DNA of 64,000 nucleotides from Thiodiazotropha sp040506775 (GCA_040506775.1 JBEVWC010000003.1:124001-188000), one strand, 5' to 3'. Positions 16,986 to 24,934 are shown, counted from the stretch's first letter. The notes: a model not told the origin generated them from the letters alone. A program made the numbers and translations.

Positions 16986-17693
16986 GTGAAGTACCTGGAA
17001 GCAGAAACCTTTTTAGGCGATAACGATTGCTCTGAAGACGCGGTCAAATCCAGTAAGCTGCTGGAGTTGAAACTACAGGAGAATCTGGAGCAACTGGCCA
17101 ACCTGCCTGACGATGCGCCGGTTTCCGAACGCCTGAAGCTCGAGATGGCCAATGATTACATCCTGCTCGACCTGGATCGACGGGATGAAGCCTGGCAGAG
17201 CGCCAAGCAGAGCCTAACCACGGCCCTTCAGCACGAACTCTGGAACAGCGCTGTGGAAGCCTGTGACATCATCTACCAGGCGGAACAGGATGATGCGATC
17301 AAGGCATTGGCACAGGGCATCTGGCTCGGCGTGACCTTTCCGATCGATCCGGAACTGAGTGTCGCCATGCTGCAGCACCTGATTGACGAAACCCCGGATA
17401 ACTCCGATGGCGCAGCGGTTGCCGCGGCAACCGCCTGTTACCTGGTCGACCTCCGCGCACAGGGTCAGGAGCAAGAGGATTTGCGCTTTTTCACCAATCA
17501 GCTCCTGGGCCAGGTCGCCCGGCGCCACAGTCAGGTCGAGGAACAGGAGATATTCGACTTCTGGGTGGAGCGCATGGCTCTCAATGATCCGAGCGAGTTC
17601 CTGCCGCGTCTGGCGAAGGTGCTGGACGTGATCGTAGAGGGCGACTGGTGGTTTGACAGGGATCACCTGCGCAGCAGGATCCCCGAGGCATAA
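16986..17693 (+). CDS. Conserved hypothetical protein, all-helical (TPR/HEAT-like)
   Basis: 235 residues from a GTG start. The sequence is dominated by amphipathic helices of about 15-20 residues (for example KLLELKLQENLEQLANL, RDEAWQSAKQSLTTALQHEL, FLPRLAKVLDVIVEGDWWF), which suggests a helical-repeat scaffold. It is acidic and cytoplasmic. I recognise no named family. It sits 11 bp before the Cas6-like gene and in the same operon, so a physical partnership with that protein is a reasonable inference. Confidence 0.75.
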   Translation: MKYLEAETFLGDNDCSEDAVKSSKLLELKLQENLEQLANLPDDAPVSERLKLEMANDYILLDLDRRDEAWQSAKQSLTTALQHELWNSAVEACDIIYQAEQDDAIKALAQGIWLGVTFPIDPELSVAMLQHLIDETPDNSDGAAVAAATACYLVDLRAQGQEQEDLRFFTNQLLGQVARRHSQVEEQEIFDFWVERMALNDPSEFLPRLAKVLDVIVEGDWWFDRDHLRSRIPEA

Positions 17694-17704
17694 GGACGAC
17701 AGAC

Positions 17705-18367
17705 ATGTTCTGGAAAGAAGAGATCGATGAAGAGCGTTTCGTGGTCCCCGAGGACGTGGTGGATGTGATTTTCAAGATCCACTGCCCCACCCTGCCCATC
17801 GACCACGCCTGGAGTCTATCCGATGCGATACACGAGGCGCTGCCCTGGTTCTCCGAGGAACCCCGGGCCGGACTGCACCTGATTCATGGCGCCGACTCCA
17901 AGAACGGCTGGGAGCGCCCCACCAACAGCGATGCCCTGCTCTACCTCTCCCGTCGCACACCGCTGATTCTGCGCCTGCCCAGGGAAAGGGTCGAAGACGC
18001 CCTGTCCCGCCTCTCCGGCCAACGGTTTGAACTCATGGGCCACAAACTGGAAATCGGTGAAGGGCACACCCGCCTACTCGGCAGTACCAGCACACTCTAC
18101 TGCCGGCATATGGTGGTACCTGGAGCCGACACGGAGGAGGCCTTTCTCGAGGCTGCGGTGGGCATGATGAATGCCCTTAATCTGAGTTACAAGAAGGTAC
18201 TGTGTGGAAAGGGCACGGAGTTCAAAACACCCGAGGGTACCCTTTCGAGCCAGAGCCTGATGGTTGCCGGTCTGCCCCTGGACGATGCCATAACCCTGCA
18301 GGAAGAAGGGCTCGGTCCCATGCGAAACCGCGGCTTCGGCTTGTTTATTCCACACAAGACTGTTTAA
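17705..18367 (+). CDS. Cas6/Cmx6-like RAMP protein (type I-MYXAN Cas6 family)
   Basis: 220 residues. The whole length resembles the Cas6/Cmx6 family: LPIDHAWSLSDAIHEALPWF at 30-49, GLHLIHG at 56-62, LYLSRRTPLILRLPRERVED at 79-98, and the glycine-rich C-terminal motif GLGPMRNRGFGLFIPHK at 202-218, the G-loop of Cas6-type RAMPs. His34, His58 and His61 are candidate catalytic residues. True Cas6 proteins cut CRISPR precursor RNA, but no array, cas1/2 or effector gene is present in these 64 kb. The gene lies between a helical protein and an RspA-type DsrC paralogue, divergent from dsrA. Family recognition is from memory of sequence patterns; RNA cleavage activity is not shown. Confidence 0.75.
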   Translation: MFWKEEIDEERFVVPEDVVDVIFKIHCPTLPIDHAWSLSDAIHEALPWFSEEPRAGLHLIHGADSKNGWERPTNSDALLYLSRRTPLILRLPRERVEDALSRLSGQRFELMGHKLEIGEGHTRLLGSTSTLYCRHMVVPGADTEEAFLEAAVGMMNALNLSYKKVLCGKGTEFKTPEGTLSSQSLMVAGLPLDDAITLQEEGLGPMRNRGFGLFIPHKTV

Positions 18368-18440
18368 CATAGCCGATTGGGTAAAGGGGACATCGGGCGG
18401 CACCGGATGGTGCGCCGATGGCACGATAACAACCCTCGAA

Positions 18441-18460
18441 CCTGAACCCCTGGGTTCAGG
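18441..18460. repeat. 9-bp hairpin after the Cas6-like gene
   Basis: CCTGAACCC, a two-base CT spacer, then GGGTTCAGG. As DNA it is a near-perfect 20-bp palindrome; as RNA a hairpin in the 156-base gap before rspA. Its CCTGAA/TTCAGG arms recur in the palindrome at 18901-18918 after rspA. Confidence 0.6.
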
Positions 18461-18485
18461 AATAACAATCATTTTTAAGCAATAT

Positions 18486-18509
18486 GAGGCGCTTTGCCTC
18501 GTGTTTTTT
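18486..18509 (+). terminator. Terminator-like hairpin just before rspA
   Basis: GAGGC, loop GCTTT, GCCTC, then GTGTTTTTT. A short five-pair stem with a T-run on the plus strand, ending about 15 bases before the rspA start. It could partly separate rspA from the genes upstream or act as an attenuator; the stem is weak. Confidence 0.45.
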
Positions 18510-18523
18510 GTCAGGAGAGATCA

Positions 18524-18868
18524 ATGTCTTACGAAGTAAACGGTAAAACCATTGAAGCAGATGCCAACGGCTATCTGGTGGATCAGGCGGACTGGAGCGA
18601 AGATGTCGCGAAAGCCATCGCTGATGAGGAAGGGGTCAGCCTCTCGGAGAAGGCCTGGGACATCATCAACTATCTGCGTGATGAATATTTCAACAATGGT
18701 GGTAACCAGCCCAACGAGCGTCACATGGTCAAGCACTTCAAGGACCTGTGGTCCGACGAAGGCAAAGTGGACGCAAAGTCCCTGTATGTGCACTTCCCCA
18801 AGGGCCCGGCCAAACAGGCCAGTAAAGTGGCCGGTCTGCCGGAAACCAAGCGCAAAGGCGGCTATTGA
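18524..18868 (+). CDS. rspA: Cysteine-free DsrC/TusE paralogue (RspA type)
   Basis: 114 residues from the ATG at 18524 (AGGAGA 5 bases upstream; an in-frame ATG at 18494 has no such site). The DsrC fold is clear (YEVNGKTIEADANGYLVDQA, LSEKAWDIINYLRDEYF, KQASKVAGLPETK). Ser100 replaces the CysB position and the arm ends KRKGGY without CysA; the protein contains no cysteine at all. DsrC homologues lacking both cysteines have been called RspA, regulatory sulfur-related proteins. It therefore cannot carry persulfide and is more likely a regulator or a non-reactive structural partner. Confidence 0.88.
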   Translation: MSYEVNGKTIEADANGYLVDQADWSEDVAKAIADEEGVSLSEKAWDIINYLRDEYFNNGGNQPNERHMVKHFKDLWSDEGKVDAKSLYVHFPKGPAKQASKVAGLPETKRKGGY

Positions 18869-18900
18869 TCGATCTCCTTCGATCACATGGGATGACCCGC

Positions 18901-18918
18901 GCCCCTGAATTCAGGGGC
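18901..18918. repeat. Perfect 18-bp palindrome after rspA
   Basis: GCCCCTGAATTCAGGGGC is self-complementary over its whole length. It begins 33 bp after the rspA stop and shares the CCTGAA/TTCAGG core with the hairpin at 18441. Probably an mRNA end structure, although there is no T-run. Confidence 0.6.
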
Positions 18919-18945
18919 TCAGCGGGTCAGGCAGACCGCCGACAT

Positions 18946-18971
18946 CCCCCTCAGACGACAGGATGAGGGGG
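18946..18971. terminator. Hairpin between convergent rspA and PKHD hydroxylase genes
   Basis: CCCCCTCA, a 10-base loop, TGAGGGGG. An 8-bp GC-rich stem located between two convergent genes. A bidirectional transcript-end structure is the simplest reading, but there is no U-tract on either strand. Confidence 0.45.
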
Positions 18972-19077
18972 CATTCACCATCCAGGGCCCCATTTACCAT
19001 CTCTGCACCGCATGCTCATCGGGGGTTCGTTATCAACCCGGCCATGAGGTAGCTGACACGCCCCTGGCATGACCCCC

Positions 19078-19752
19078 TTACACGTCACTCCACATACGCA
19101 GCAGATTTGCATAGGATTTGTCCACCAAGCCCGTGGTGGGCTCATGCTCGCGATTCTTCAGCAGATCCTCCCGGGCCTGATCCAGCTCGAACAACAGCTC
19201 CCTGCGACTGGGGTCTCTTACATAACTCTGAATCCAGGCCAACGCCACCAGACGCTCGCCCTGGGTGACCTCGGCAACATGGTGGAGGCTCGAAGAGGGG
19301 TAAATCACCGCACTCCCCGCCTTGAGTTTGACCCGCTTTTCGCCGAAGGTGGTTCGAACCACAAGTTCCCCGCCCGTATAGGTATCCGGTTCACGCAGGA
19401 AAATCGTCATGGACACATCCGAGCGAAAGCGCTGACCGCTCAAGCCCATCAGGGGATCATCCACGTGATCCCCATAGGTCATACCCGGTTCATAACGGGC
19501 AACGATGGGATCCGCCATACGGTAGGGTAAGACTGCTGATCGAAACACCGGGTTATTCCCCATGGCGCTGGTGAGGATGCGGATCAACAGCTCCATCTGC
19601 TGGGCAGTGCCTTTGAGTTCCAGGTTGTTTTTGACCTTCTTCGCCGCCATCCCCGCGGTGAGGCGTCCATCGACAAATTCGGCCTGGGAAAGTATCTGTT
19701 CGATTTTCTGCAGTTGAACCGAATCGAGCAGTCCGTCTATCTCTACCAGCAT
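19078..19752 (-). CDS. PKHD-type Fe(II)/2-oxoglutarate hydroxylase (PiuC/YbiX family)
   Basis: 224 residues matching the PKHD-type hydroxylase family. The double-stranded beta helix carries the iron ligands HxD in YGDHVDDPLMG and a distal His in SSSLHHVAEVTQGER, whose Arg would bind 2-oxoglutarate. The Fe2OG core spans about 85-180. Family members are often iron-regulated in Proteobacteria (PiuC of Pseudomonas), but the substrate is unknown. AGGAG lies 8 bases before the ATG. Confidence 0.92.
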   Translation of the reverse strand: MLVEIDGLLDSVQLQKIEQILSQAEFVDGRLTAGMAAKKVKNNLELKGTAQQMELLIRILTSAMGNNPVFRSAVLPYRMADPIVARYEPGMTYGDHVDDPLMGLSGQRFRSDVSMTIFLREPDTYTGGELVVRTTFGEKRVKLKAGSAVIYPSSSLHHVAEVTQGERLVALAWIQSYVRDPSRRELLFELDQAREDLLKNREHEPTTGLVDKSYANLLRMWSDV

Positions 19753-19847
19753 TTCAAATTCTCCTACTCATGCGGTGTTCATATTCTGTGCGGAGCCTGT
19801 CCGGAAGCTTCATCTCATTGCACGCAAGGCCAGGCAGTTGTAACTGT

Positions 19848-20231
19848 TCAGGCAGCCGTAATCCGCTGCAGTGCGGACTGCATGGCCGACTCGTCGACCG
19901 GGAAAGTGAGTACCTCATCCACCCGGTAGCGGGATCTCACCTGTTCCAGGCGAGGCAGATACTTACTGTCGATAAGCACGATGATCCTGGCTTCGGCTCC
20001 GTAGCGCTGCAATGTGGCCAACAGGGACTCCAGGTTGCTCAAGCGATCCCGAAACTGGGGATCCGAGTAAAACTCAGCCACCACCACCCCGGGTCGATGC
20101 CCCTTCAACCAGGACTGGGCCTTGCGCACGGAATTGACCATTTCCACTTTGAAATGAAAACGTTGATAGAGGGGGATGAAATTGGGATAGCCACCCAACT
20201 CGACCAGTGCCAACAATTCCTGACCTTCCAT
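19848..20231 (-). CDS. Hypothetical protein, receiver-like fold
   Basis: 127 residues. Alternating strands and helices (ELLALVELGG, RPGVVVAEFYSDPQFRDR, EARIIVLIDSKYL, VDEVLTFPVDESAMQSAL) are reminiscent of a CheY-like receiver with a probably degenerate phosphorylation pocket; no convincing DD...D...K set is present. It is soluble, with no partner kinase nearby. It is divergent from the 106-aa gene and 95 bp upstream of the PKHD gene on the same strand. The assignment is structural guesswork. Confidence 0.65.
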   Translation of the reverse strand: MEGQELLALVELGGYPNFIPLYQRFHFKVEMVNSVRKAQSWLKGHRPGVVVAEFYSDPQFRDRLSNLESLLATLQRYGAEARIIVLIDSKYLPRLEQVRSRYRVDEVLTFPVDESAMQSALQRITAA

Positions 20232-20301
20232 ACGCTTGATTTTGCCTCAAGGGAAATTGATCATAAAAGGGTTGTAATCATTAACATGTAAAAACCTTAT
20301 C

Positions 20302-20622
20302 ATGCAATTGAATCTAATCATTGATGACTGGTCGATGTATCTGGATATTCCGGATGACTATATGGAGTCCATGAAGGCTTCATTCAGCAAAATGGATGAC
20401 GACATGGACAGAGGCTGGCAGATGGGGCCCAAATGGGTCCGCAAGCTCGACACCACGCAACGCTGCCAGCTGGTCGCAGCAAAACTGCTCACCGCGCTGG
20501 AAACCAACAACGAAGCCATGGCCTTGATGATGGGGGGGTACATCGTTGACCGCCTGCCCGGCGTCAAGCAGGTCATGATCGACAACAATGGCGAGCCGGA
20601 GGAGACCCGGTTCAATTACTGA
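20302..20622 (+). CDS. Conserved hypothetical protein, 106 aa
   Basis: Begins MQLNLIIDDWSMYLDIPDDY and ends NGEPEETRFNY. It is soluble, acidic, one cysteine, with no recognised domain. A helical centre (RCQLVAAKLLTALETNNEAMALMMGGYIVDRLPG) lies between two strand-rich ends. It converges on the 347-aa gene. The AT-rich spacer before it is shared with the divergent 127-aa gene. Function is unknown. Confidence 0.7.
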   Translation: MQLNLIIDDWSMYLDIPDDYMESMKASFSKMDDDMDRGWQMGPKWVRKLDTTQRCQLVAAKLLTALETNNEAMALMMGGYIVDRLPGVKQVMIDNNGEPEETRFNY

Positions 20623-20649
20623 ACCGAGGCCCGACAGGACCCATAGCGG

Positions 20650-21693
20650 TCAGAGTGGGTTGGTTTCGACCATGGTTTTGATCCGCAATTGGGCCTGCTC
20701 GGGTTCGGACAGGTACAGCTCTAGCATCTGCTGAGCGATCTCCGACCAGTGGCGCGCACCCTGCGAAATACACTGCGCCAGCCCTTGCCAGTCGTTGCTG
20801 CCGTGCCAGTTTTCATAGGCTGAGAGAAGCCCCGGGAAAATCACTTTGCGCATTCCGGTAAGCCCGCCAATATAGAAATGCAGGGAGGCCGCATCCTGCG
20901 ACTCGAGCAGGCTCGGCAGGGTAACCAGACAGTCGGCCCAGTGATCGCGAACCGCCCGGGCCATCAGTTCAGCCGGCGAGTGGCCCAGGTCGAGCAACAT
21001 CTCGTTCCATGCAGTCCCGAGCACTTCTCCGGCGAGATGTTCCCCCTGTTCATGCAGCATAACCGCGTCCAGCTCCTTATCCACCATCTGATCCAGGGCA
21101 CGTTCCACATTGTCCTCGAAATCATAGTGCCCGAAGGCCCGGCCCAGGGCATTGTCGGGACGATGCCAGCGCCAGTTCTCCAGTTTTTCCCACAGCAGGC
21201 GGCGAAAAGACTCGCGTCGGATGTAGATTTCATCGCCCTGGCACATGGCGGCGGGAGAACTGAGATCGCGGGCCAGCTCACGGCCGGATACCCAGATGGA
21301 CAGCCCCTGGGGTTGTTCCCGGCGCTCCAGGTGTCCAAGAAAAAACAGCGGCTTGTTCTTCGCACCATAACCGGCACTGTATACCAGACCCAGAGGTTCG
21401 AGCTCCTGATTGATGGCGGTACTGTCGAAAGGATCGTAGAAGCGGTCGTTGAGAGGCAGGGGTGCAAAGCTGTCTTCGCTCAGACTCTCCCACAGGGCCT
21501 CACGAGCGGTGAGCCAATCACCCACGGATTCATTTGCCAGGGGCGCTGTGTAATCCAGACCGTTTTCCCAACGGTAGTACTCACGCATCTTCAGCAGGTA
21601 GGTGCAGAGCCCGTAGTCAGTGCCGTGACGGGCATCCGAGATGTGGCAATTGTGCTGTACCGCACAGCAGAGATCGCGCAGCGTACCGCTCAT
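20650..21693 (-). CDS. Conserved hypothetical protein resembling the Sfum_1244 family
   Basis: 347 residues, soluble. The opening region (LRDLCCAVQHNCHISDARHGTDYGLC..YLLKMREYYRWE) and the later EDNVERALDQMVDKELDAVMLHEQGE look like the conserved family catalogued as Sfum_1244, found in sulfur bacteria and other Proteobacteria. That name is from memory and is tentative. Four cysteines fall in the first 32 residues. GAGG is 7 bases before the ATG. No biochemical function is known to me. Confidence 0.7.
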   Translation of the reverse strand: MSGTLRDLCCAVQHNCHISDARHGTDYGLCTYLLKMREYYRWENGLDYTAPLANESVGDWLTAREALWESLSEDSFAPLPLNDRFYDPFDSTAINQELEPLGLVYSAGYGAKNKPLFFLGHLERREQPQGLSIWVSGRELARDLSSPAAMCQGDEIYIRRESFRRLLWEKLENWRWHRPDNALGRAFGHYDFEDNVERALDQMVDKELDAVMLHEQGEHLAGEVLGTAWNEMLLDLGHSPAELMARAVRDHWADCLVTLPSLLESQDAASLHFYIGGLTGMRKVIFPGLLSAYENWHGSNDWQGLAQCISQGARHWSEIAQQMLELYLSEPEQAQLRIKTMVETNPL

Positions 21694-21805
21694 GAAACAA
21701 CCTCGCCAGTGATCAGGGTTTATCGCGCCTTCCTGTCAGGGTTTGGGGAAGGCATCCTTGGAAACCATGGCTACATTCTATCCCCGGGTTGATCCTTTAC
21801 CACCC

Positions 21806-22861
21806 CTATTCTTCAGGGTATTGGATCTGGATCAGCTCGCGCAGCAGCACGGTGGCATAGCAGCCTGCCGGCAGAAAGAATTTCAGCACCAGCTCATCCC
21901 CGGGCTCGAATGACCACGCCAGATCCGGCAGACATACCCTGAGCGCCCGGCGTTCCTGAGCCAAGCCGACATGCTCCAGGCCGTTCCGCCACTCATCGAA
22001 GGGGCTCAGCGTCTCCTGTTCCAACGCCTCGGCCTGATCATTTATCAACGGGCGACCACGCCCCCAGAGTGGTCCGGTGGGATGAATATCCTGCTGTTCA
22101 CAACGCAGCATCAAACGCTCCGTGTCATCGCGGTCATCGGTAAACCCGCTGCGACTGCCCTCCAGCATGAAATAGTCCCCGGGGACCGGTTTGTTCCAAT
22201 CACCCCGGGCGATACGTGCTGCCAGCACCTGGTTAAACAGTTGGGAACGCACCGCGGAGATGATCAGCCCGCGCAGATTACGCGAGACACGGCGGCGGTG
22301 TCTGCTGAAAACCTCTGCGGCGCGCTCCAGGTTCTGATAACCATGACCGAAGCGCTGTTCGCCAAAATAGTTGGGCATGCCGGTATTGCGCAGATGCTGC
22401 AGGCGACTCTCCAGCTTCTCAGGCTCCGCGTTCAGGGCGCGGATACGCAACTGAAACCGGTTACCCTGAAGCGCCCCGCGTCGCAGTTTGCGACGATGCC
22501 GATGCGCCGCCAGCACCTCTACCTGATCATTTTCGAAACCTTTCCAATCGGGTTCCGCCTGGCCGGGCATGCGCAGGGAGAACCATTGCGTAGTCACTGC
22601 ATGACGATCCTTGAGGCCGGCATAACTCACTTCCCCGGGTGGAATACCGGCCCAGCGGGCCAGTTCCCCCGCCAGCCACTGGGTGTTGGTGTTACGTTTG
22701 CGCACGTGCAGCAGGACGTGTTCACCCTCGCCATCCGCTTCAAAACCCAGCACTTCATCGACCTGAAAATCCTCTGCGACGGCGCGTATCTGACCGTAAC
22801 CCAGAGGCGCTCCGGAAGCGCCTGGCATCTCATCCAAAGTCTGCCAGGCCCGCTCACTCAT
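21806..22861 (-). CDS. truD: tRNA pseudouridine(13) synthase TruD
   Basis: 351 residues from the ATG at 22861, which overlaps the ispF stop (ATGAGTGA). The catalytic Asp lies in VSYAGLKDRHAVTTQWFS and the second TruD block in GNRFQLRIRAL and NYFGEQRFGHG. The enzyme makes pseudouridine 13 in tRNA-Glu. The ispF-truD order is normal for gammaproteobacteria. An upstream in-frame ATG at 22954 would extend the protein into ispF and is unlikely. Confidence 0.95.
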   Translation of the reverse strand: MSERAWQTLDEMPGASGAPLGYGQIRAVAEDFQVDEVLGFEADGEGEHVLLHVRKRNTNTQWLAGELARWAGIPPGEVSYAGLKDRHAVTTQWFSLRMPGQAEPDWKGFENDQVEVLAAHRHRRKLRRGALQGNRFQLRIRALNAEPEKLESRLQHLRNTGMPNYFGEQRFGHGYQNLERAAEVFSRHRRRVSRNLRGLIISAVRSQLFNQVLAARIARGDWNKPVPGDYFMLEGSRSGFTDDRDDTERLMLRCEQQDIHPTGPLWGRGRPLINDQAEALEQETLSPFDEWRNGLEHVGLAQERRALRVCLPDLAWSFEPGDELVLKFFLPAGCYATVLLRELIQIQYPEE

Positions 22862-23336
22862 GCTCGCCTTCCTGCAGAAGAACCACCGCCATCGCGGCAA
22901 TGCCCTCTCCCCGTCCGGTGAATCCCATCTTTTCGGTAGTGGTCGCCTTGACATTGATCCGCTTGACCGGGACTCCCAGATCCTGCGCCAGTCGCAACTG
23001 CATTTCCGGGATGTGGGGTGCGAGTCTGGGTTTTTGGGCGATCACGGTCAGATCCGCATTCACTACCTGCAGATGTTCATCACCCAGACGTTTCATGACC
23101 TGGCGTAACAGCACCCGACTGTCGATACCGGCATACTCCTCTGCCGTATCTGGAAAATGCCGCCCGATATCTCCCAGGGCGGCCGCTCCCAACAAGGCGT
23201 CACACAGGGCGTGAATCAACACATCGCCATCCGAATGTGCTTCAAGCCCCTGGTCGTGGGGAATCTCAACGCCCCCCAGCACCAGACGGGTGCCGGTTGC
23301 AAATCGATGGGCGTCGTAACCTTGTCCGATGCGCAT
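22854..23336 (-). CDS. ispF: 2-C-methyl-D-erythritol 2,4-cyclodiphosphate synthase
   Basis: 160 residues. Metal-binding motif in RIGQGYDAHRF and substrate motifs HSDGDVLIHALCDALLGAAALGDIG and TEKMGFTGRGEGIAA. It catalyses the fifth step of the MEP isoprenoid pathway. Normally ispD lies directly upstream; here the two are separated by about 2.8 kb holding an opposite-strand HDOD gene and an inserted parDE/IS91 fossil. GAGGA precedes the ATG. Confidence 0.97.
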   Translation of the reverse strand: MRIGQGYDAHRFATGTRLVLGGVEIPHDQGLEAHSDGDVLIHALCDALLGAAALGDIGRHFPDTAEEYAGIDSRVLLRQVMKRLGDEHLQVVNADLTVIAQKPRLAPHIPEMQLRLAQDLGVPVKRINVKATTTEKMGFTGRGEGIAAMAVVLLQEGEHE

Positions 23337-23617
23337 GGTTGTTCCTCGCTGGGTTGTAAATCCGCCACCCGGGGGTCAGGTTAAAGAGTCATCCGGTTGG
23401 GTCGCTAATTCCTTGTGTAGCGTCCCGCATTGTATCAGGACAGACTCAGCGCGCTGTAGAGACTTCGGGTCAATCAGCAGGGTTGCCGGAGGGTCGCTGC
23501 GAAATCATGTCGTTTGATCACAGAATTACAGGGCTGGACAGGCGTTGTGGGTTGGTGTCAACACCTGGCATGCCTGTCGGGGTTTGCGCTCCAGGCCATT
23601 CAGGAAAGCATAATCAG

Positions 23618-24874
23618 ATGATTCAACAAGTCAGCGCGGTTACCAACAAACGGATCAAAGAGATCGAACTGTTCAGAAACCTGCCAAAGCGGGTTCTTGA
23701 GTTCGTTTTGGGTGAAACCCATGTGGAACATCACAATGCGGGCATCCGCATCGTCACCCAGGGCGCCAGCGACGACCAGGTCCTCTATCTACTGGATGGA
23801 CGTGTGACCGTCACCACCCCCGAGGGGAAGCAGGTCTCCTACCAGGCGGGCAGCCGTCTCGACCGGTTGCCTTTGAATGAAGCCAATCCCCATCATGCGG
23901 ACGTCTCCAGCGCCACGGCCGTAGCGGTGCTGTGCATCCCACGGGAACTGCACACAGCGATTCGACATCTGCCGCCGGTGACCCGCAACCGCTCCGACAA
24001 AACCGTCGAACCGGACCATCCCGACGGACCGGAGGACACACTTTTCTGGGAGTTTCAGGAGGCGATCAGCAACAACACCCTGGAATTACCCAGCATGCCG
24101 GACATCACCATCCGCATCGCCAAGGTAATACAGGACAGCAACACCGACAGCGAGGATATCGCCCGGGTGCTGCAGGCGGATCCCACGGTGGCGGCGAAAA
24201 TCATCAACGTGGTCAACAGCGCCGCCTATCGCGGAAAGAAACAGATCGACAACCTGCCGGACGCGGTAACCAGACTGGGGCGTTCAGTGACCCACAACCT
24301 GGTGATCAGCTTCGCCCTGAGCAAGCTGTTTCACAGTCGCTCAGAAGTGCTGAAACAGCGCATGGTGAAACTGTGGAAACATGCCAGCTATGTCGCGCCG
24401 ATCTGTCACGAACTGGCCAACGTCACCCCGGGACTGGCCCCGGATCAGGCCCTGCTGTGCGGCTTGCTGCACGATATCGGGGCACTGGCAATTCTCGGCG
24501 CTGCCCGCAGCAAACCCGAATTGTCAGAAAATCCGGAACTGCTCGACCGGGTGATAAAAAATCTCAAGGCCGAAGTCGGCGCGATGGTGCTCAGAAAGTG
24601 GGAGTTTCCCGACTATTTCGTCCAGGCCGCCCTGCACGCCGAGGACTGGATGGAGGACATCAGTGAAGATCCGGACTACGTGGATCTGGTGGTGGTTGCC
24701 CAGTTGCACGCCTTTGTCGGCACGCCGATGATGAGCCGTCTGCCAAGACTGGATCTGGTGCCGGCGTTTCATAAACTCGCACTGGGCAAGCTGACCCCTC
24801 GCCACTCGATTGACATTCTGGACAATGCCAAGGATCAGATCAGGGAACTGAGGGAGTTGCTGAAAATCACCTGA
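23618..24874 (+). CDS. Cyclic-nucleotide-binding plus HDOD domain protein
   Basis: 418 residues from the ATG at 23618 (AGGAAA upstream); the frame is open to 23483 but the extra 45 residues look non-coding. Residues about 15-115 form a cNMP-binding-like domain (FRNLPKRVLEFVLG, GASDDQVLYLLDGRVTVTT). Residues about 150-350 are an HDOD domain (ELPSMPDITIRIAKVIQ, LQADPTVAAKIINVVNSAAYRG, LLCGLLHDIGALAI). Such proteins are signalling components with a catalytically inactive or degenerate HD core. The ligand is unknown. Its stop codon lies in a 45-bp repeat shared with the ispD end. Confidence 0.85.
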   Translation: MIQQVSAVTNKRIKEIELFRNLPKRVLEFVLGETHVEHHNAGIRIVTQGASDDQVLYLLDGRVTVTTPEGKQVSYQAGSRLDRLPLNEANPHHADVSSATAVAVLCIPRELHTAIRHLPPVTRNRSDKTVEPDHPDGPEDTLFWEFQEAISNNTLELPSMPDITIRIAKVIQDSNTDSEDIARVLQADPTVAAKIINVVNSAAYRGKKQIDNLPDAVTRLGRSVTHNLVISFALSKLFHSRSEVLKQRMVKLWKHASYVAPICHELANVTPGLAPDQALLCGLLHDIGALAILGAARSKPELSENPELLDRVIKNLKAEVGAMVLRKWEFPDYFVQAALHAEDWMEDISEDPDYVDLVVVAQLHAFVGTPMMSRLPRLDLVPAFHKLALGKLTPRHSIDILDNAKDQIRELRELLKIT

Positions 24875-24916
24875 TCGATCGTCACAGGTAGAACTCGGCC
24901 AGTGCCAGGTCTTCGC
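24872..24916. repeat. Direct repeat copy 1: duplicated 3' end of ispD
   Basis: About 45 bp almost identical to 26090-26135, including the uninterrupted core GGTAGAACTCGGCCAGTGCC followed by AGGTC. The second copy is the authentic 3' end of ispD. This copy begins at the HDOD stop codon and is not part of any gene. The two copies bracket parDE and an IS91-family fossil. Confidence 0.85.
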
Positions 24917-24934
24917 CTTTTTACTCAGAAGAGA

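Noticed and set aside
16323..24000. A CRISPR array accompanying the Cas6-like gene
   Set aside because: No regularly spaced direct repeats of 25-40 bp are visible here or elsewhere in the window, and no cas1, cas2 or effector genes.
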